A stretch of DNA of 7,066 nucleotides, taken from positions 1 through 7,066 of the forward strand of contig DAOUFU010000104.1 of assembly GCA_034429275.1 (NCBI GenBank). The letters run 5' to 3'. The translations under genes and the position numbers were made by a program. The DNA is from DAOUFU01 sp034429275. Its GTDB lineage: Bacteria > Chloroflexota > Anaerolineae > Aggregatilineales > Aggregatilineaceae. Positions 5,019-7,066 of this stretch are shown in pieces. The notes beneath the pieces were generated by a model. It saw only the letters and a program-made list of their open reading frames with translations, was not told where the DNA came from and made no database searches. Numbering within the stretch: the first letter of the stretch is position 1; every line of letters starts with the position of its first letter.

Positions 5019-6758
5019 CTAAACGGCTTTGAGCCACATCACTTCATAGGGCTGCAAGTCCAGCGAAGCGCGCGCCCCGACCTGCCGCCCGGTGATGACA
5101 TCCTGGTACATCTCGACATCCGACAGCCCGGCATCCGCCAGGTCAAGCGCAATCAGCCGGTTGGCTACATTGTGCACGGCCAACAGCCGCTCGCGGCCAT
5201 CCGGCGAGGTGCGCAGCAGGGCGACCGCCGAGGGGTGAAGCGAAAGCACCTGCTGGCCGCCGTTGGGATGAAAGGCGCTCTCTGCCTTGCGCCGCGCGAT
5301 CAGGTCGCGGTAGGGGTAAAAAACCAGGCTGCGCAGCGACGACACGTCATTCAGCGCTGCTTCGACGGCGCGCCGGTCGAGCTTCTCGCGGTTGATGGTG
5401 CGCAGCCGCCCGGTCTGGGCCACGCCCTCGTACCAGTTGCGCGATCCCAACAGGCTGTGGATATAGATGCCCGGCACGCCGACAAACGCCAACTGGATCG
5501 CCTGCGCTGCCAGGAAACGCCGCGCCTGGAGCGCCAGCGGCTCGCCGCTGTTGGGGTTGGAAAGCGCGTCAAAGTAATTGATGTTTAGTTCATAGGGGCT
5601 TTGCGTGCCGTCGCTGTTGTTTTTGAAGGACACATCACCACCGTGCTGGCGAACGCGCTGCACCAGCGCGTCGATGGCGTCCGGCGGCAGGATGCCTTCC
5701 AGCGGGCGCACACCGATGCCATCGTGCGAAGCCGTGAAGTTGAAGAAGGTCGTCTGCGGCGAGACTTTCTTGAGGCCAGCAGCCCAGGCATTGAACACGG
5801 TTGCATCCCCCTGGGCAAAGGTATGCAGCAGCAGCGGCGGCAGCGTGAACTGGTAGACCAACTGCGCTTCGTCGGTGCCGTCACCGAAATAGGAAACGTT
5901 TTGATCGTGCGGCACGTTCGTCTCGGTGATCAGGGCCACGCCGGGCGCGACTTCATCGAGGATGGCGCGGAACAGCTTGACAACCGCGTGAGTCTGCGGC
6001 AGGTGAATGCACGAGGTGCCCACGATTTTCCACAGGTAGGCGATTGCATCCAGCCGGATCAGGCTGGCCCCATGCGCCACGTAAAACAACAGCACATCCA
6101 CGATGCGCAGCAGCACCTCCGGGTTGGCGAAGTTGAGATCAACCTGGTCGCTGCTAAAGGTCGTCCAGACATGGCGCGTCCCAGAAGCCGTCTCGAAGGC
6201 GGTGAGCAAGGGGAGCGTGCGCGGACGCACTACCGCCGAGAGATCGGCGGAGGGGTCGGCGGTGATGAAAAAATCCTGGTACTGCGGATCGCCCGCCAGG
6301 AACCCCTGGAACCAGGCGCTGTGGGCCGACATATGGTTGATCACAGCATCGAACATCAGCCCAAAATCCTTGCCCAGCCGGTCGATATCCGCCCAATCGC
6401 CCAGGTCTGGGTTGACGGCCATGTAGTCGATCACCGAGAAGCCGTCGTCGGAGGAATAGGGATAGAAGGGCAGCACATGCACCGCCGAGATCGTATCGGC
6501 CAGGTGCCGGGTCAAAAATTCGTGCAGCACCTTCAAGGGGGACGCCGCCGGATCGCGCAGGGAGTCGCCATAGGTGATCAGGACGACATCGCGCCCGGTC
6601 AACCGGTTGGTGGGATCGACAGGTTGTTGGGCGAACTGCGGGTAGTGCGCGTGAAAGTCATCGAGCCGCTGGCGCAGGCGCTGATAACAAGCGGAGCCGC
6701 GCTGAGTTCCATAGAGGAAAGTCAGTTTTTCAAGAATGCGTTCAGTTGTTAACGTCAT
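5019..6758 (-). CDS. GH13_18 sugar phosphorylase, YcjM-like (probable glucosylglycerate phosphorylase)
   Basis: This cytosolic enzyme splits an alpha-glucoside with phosphate to alpha-glucose 1-phosphate and the free acceptor. It has 579 residues, slightly longer than sucrose phosphorylases. The (beta/alpha)8 barrel motifs are present: VHVLPFYPYSSDDGFSVIDY (94-112), MFDAVINHMS (135-144), nucleophile D237 in LIRLDAIAYLW, acid/base E279 in ITETNVPH, and stabiliser D346 in FTASHDGIGV. GTSCIH (247-252) and INREK (455-459) also fit the family. The segment after the acid/base (ETNVPHDQNVSYFG) and TRHVWTTFSSDQVDLN match E. coli YcjM as recalled, whereas true sucrose phosphorylases read differently after that glutamate. 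That favours glucosylglycerate phosphorylase (EC 2.4.1.352) over sucrose phosphorylase. The start at 6758 matches the family N-terminus (MTLTTERILEKLTFLYG) despite a tight AAGG site. An in-frame ATG at 6827 lacks a ribosome site. The neighbouring GT4, LacI regulator and ABC importer support a glucoside-use locus. Confidence 0.92.
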   Translation of the reverse strand: MTLTTERILEKLTFLYGTQRGSACYQRLRQRLDDFHAHYPQFAQQPVDPTNRLTGRDVVLITYGDSLRDPAASPLKVLHEFLTRHLADTISAVHVLPFYPYSSDDGFSVIDYMAVNPDLGDWADIDRLGKDFGLMFDAVINHMSAHSAWFQGFLAGDPQYQDFFITADPSADLSAVVRPRTLPLLTAFETASGTRHVWTTFSSDQVDLNFANPEVLLRIVDVLLFYVAHGASLIRLDAIAYLWKIVGTSCIHLPQTHAVVKLFRAILDEVAPGVALITETNVPHDQNVSYFGDGTDEAQLVYQFTLPPLLLHTFAQGDATVFNAWAAGLKKVSPQTTFFNFTASHDGIGVRPLEGILPPDAIDALVQRVRQHGGDVSFKNNSDGTQSPYELNINYFDALSNPNSGEPLALQARRFLAAQAIQLAFVGVPGIYIHSLLGSRNWYEGVAQTGRLRTINREKLDRRAVEAALNDVSSLRSLVFYPYRDLIARRKAESAFHPNGGQQVLSLHPSAVALLRTSPDGRERLLAVHNVANRLIALDLADAGLSDVEMYQDVITGRQVGARASLDLQPYEVMWLKAV

Positions 6759-6813
6759 GAGCCTTACCGTATAACTCAACCGCAGGCAGTGCTCGCTGCC
6801 CATCACCAAAGGG

Positions 6814-6828
6814 AATGACCCGGTCATT
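6814..6828. promoter_or_regulatory. Inverted repeat AATGACC-C-GGTCATT, candidate operator of the phosphorylase operon
   Basis: This perfect 7+1+7 palindrome lies about 16-30 nt downstream of the predicted transcription start and 56 bp upstream of the chosen start codon. It is unlike the CCAAAACGTTTTGG operators of the LacI gene, suggesting a different regulator. Confidence 0.5.
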
Positions 6829-6850
6829 TCTGAGGCGGGACATTGTGCCT

Positions 6851-6879
6851 AGAATAAGCGCTAGAGGGACGGAAGTCAA
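6851..6879 (-). promoter_or_regulatory. Predicted sigma70-type promoter of the phosphorylase-GT4 operon
   Basis: On the minus strand, -35 TTGACT (6879-6874) and -10 TATTCT (6856-6851) are separated by exactly 17 bp. Transcription would start near 6844, giving a leader of about 85 nt before the start at 6758. The -35 box differs from consensus at one base and the -10 box at two. Confidence 0.65.
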
Positions 6880-7066
6880 GTCTGGGACGGATGAGCGCGG
6901 CGGGGCGACCTGCCGTTCCCGTGCCAAAACTGCGTCCAGGTAAGCCTCGTGCATAATGCCGGAAAACACCAGGTCCATTTGGTGATTATGACAGATCGCG
7001 GGCAGAGCTAATGCAATCCTCTGCACGTTTGGGTTATTATCAGGTACACTTGATCAAGATACGCAG

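Larger units (their letters stand above)
6759..7066. other. Upstream region without a supported gene
   Basis: These 308 bases hold the phosphorylase promoter and the inverted repeat described above, plus a perfect 10-bp palindrome CTTGATCAAG at 7049-7058 near the window edge. A minus-strand frame opening at a GTG (7026) runs through here, but it crosses the promoter, has no recognisable family and overlaps the phosphorylase start, so it is not annotated. The far right may belong to the control region of another gene beyond the window. Confidence 0.6.

Noticed and set aside
4554..5588. Plus-strand open frame (344 codons) opposite the GT4 and phosphorylase genes
   Set aside because: It spans the ends of two real genes on the other strand, has no recognisable domain and is compositionally like other antisense shadows.
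5601..6752. Long plus-strand open frame (383 codons) opposite the phosphorylase
   Set aside because: It lies antisense to a gene with intact family motifs. Such frames arise from the strong GC bias at third codon positions, and the translation is rich in R, H and Q with no recognisable domain.
6759..6827. Longer phosphorylase starting at ATG 6827
   Set aside because: The added 23 residues do not match the family N-terminus, there is no Shine-Dalgarno, and the start would fall about 17 nt from the predicted transcription start within a palindrome.
6967..6984. CACCA ... TGGTG inverted repeat near the right edge
   Set aside because: The arms are only 5 bp and its setting beyond the window is unknown, so it is not distinguishable from chance.
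6742..7026. Minus-strand frame of 94 codons upstream of the phosphorylase
   Set aside because: It opens at GTG without a convincing ribosome site, contains the predicted promoter, overlaps the phosphorylase start and has no recognisable family. A short real leader peptide cannot be excluded.

Overview
The window is GC-rich bacterial DNA carrying five genes, all read on the minus strand, so gene order runs from high to low coordinates. Codon use, the Anaerolineae-like style of the solute-binding protein (plain Sec signal, Cys-bracketed C-terminal tail) and the gene set suggest a Chloroflexota bacterium, perhaps Anaerolineae. That placement is inference from protein style, as the window holds no rRNA or other marker.

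Right block (about 3726-6880): a sigma70-type promoter (TTGACT-17-TATTCT, 6851-6879) lies upstream of a GH13 subfamily 18 sugar phosphorylase closely resembling E. coli YcjM, a glucosylglycerate phosphorylase. A 15-bp inverted repeat sits between promoter and gene. After 48 nt comes a GT4 glycosyltransferase with its own good ribosome binding site, so the two probably share a transcript.

Middle (about 2582-3725): a LacI-family repressor has two near-identical palindromic operators (core CCAAAACGTTTTGG) in its own upstream region. One fills the 17-bp spacer of the predicted promoter and the other lies just before the start codon, which indicates autoregulation.

Left block (1-2503): downstream of lacI on the same strand are a secreted carbohydrate-binding protein and a MalF-type permease cut by the window edge. 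A strong stem-loop lies between them, as is common after binding-protein genes. The permease is unusual: the extracytoplasmic loop between its first two membrane helices holds about 110 extra residues, including what looks like a bacterial SH3 domain. The second permease and any ATPase are presumably beyond position 1.

Together this looks like a catabolic and uptake locus for a glucoside, possibly glucosylglycerate or a relative, parallel to the E. coli ycjM-N-O arrangement: LacI senses the ligand, the ABC importer brings it in and the phosphorylase cleaves it with phosphate to glucose 1-phosphate and an acceptor. The GT4 enzyme next to the phosphorylase is the least explained part. The most novel-looking observations are the SH3-like insertion in the permease and the phosphorylase-GT4 pairing.
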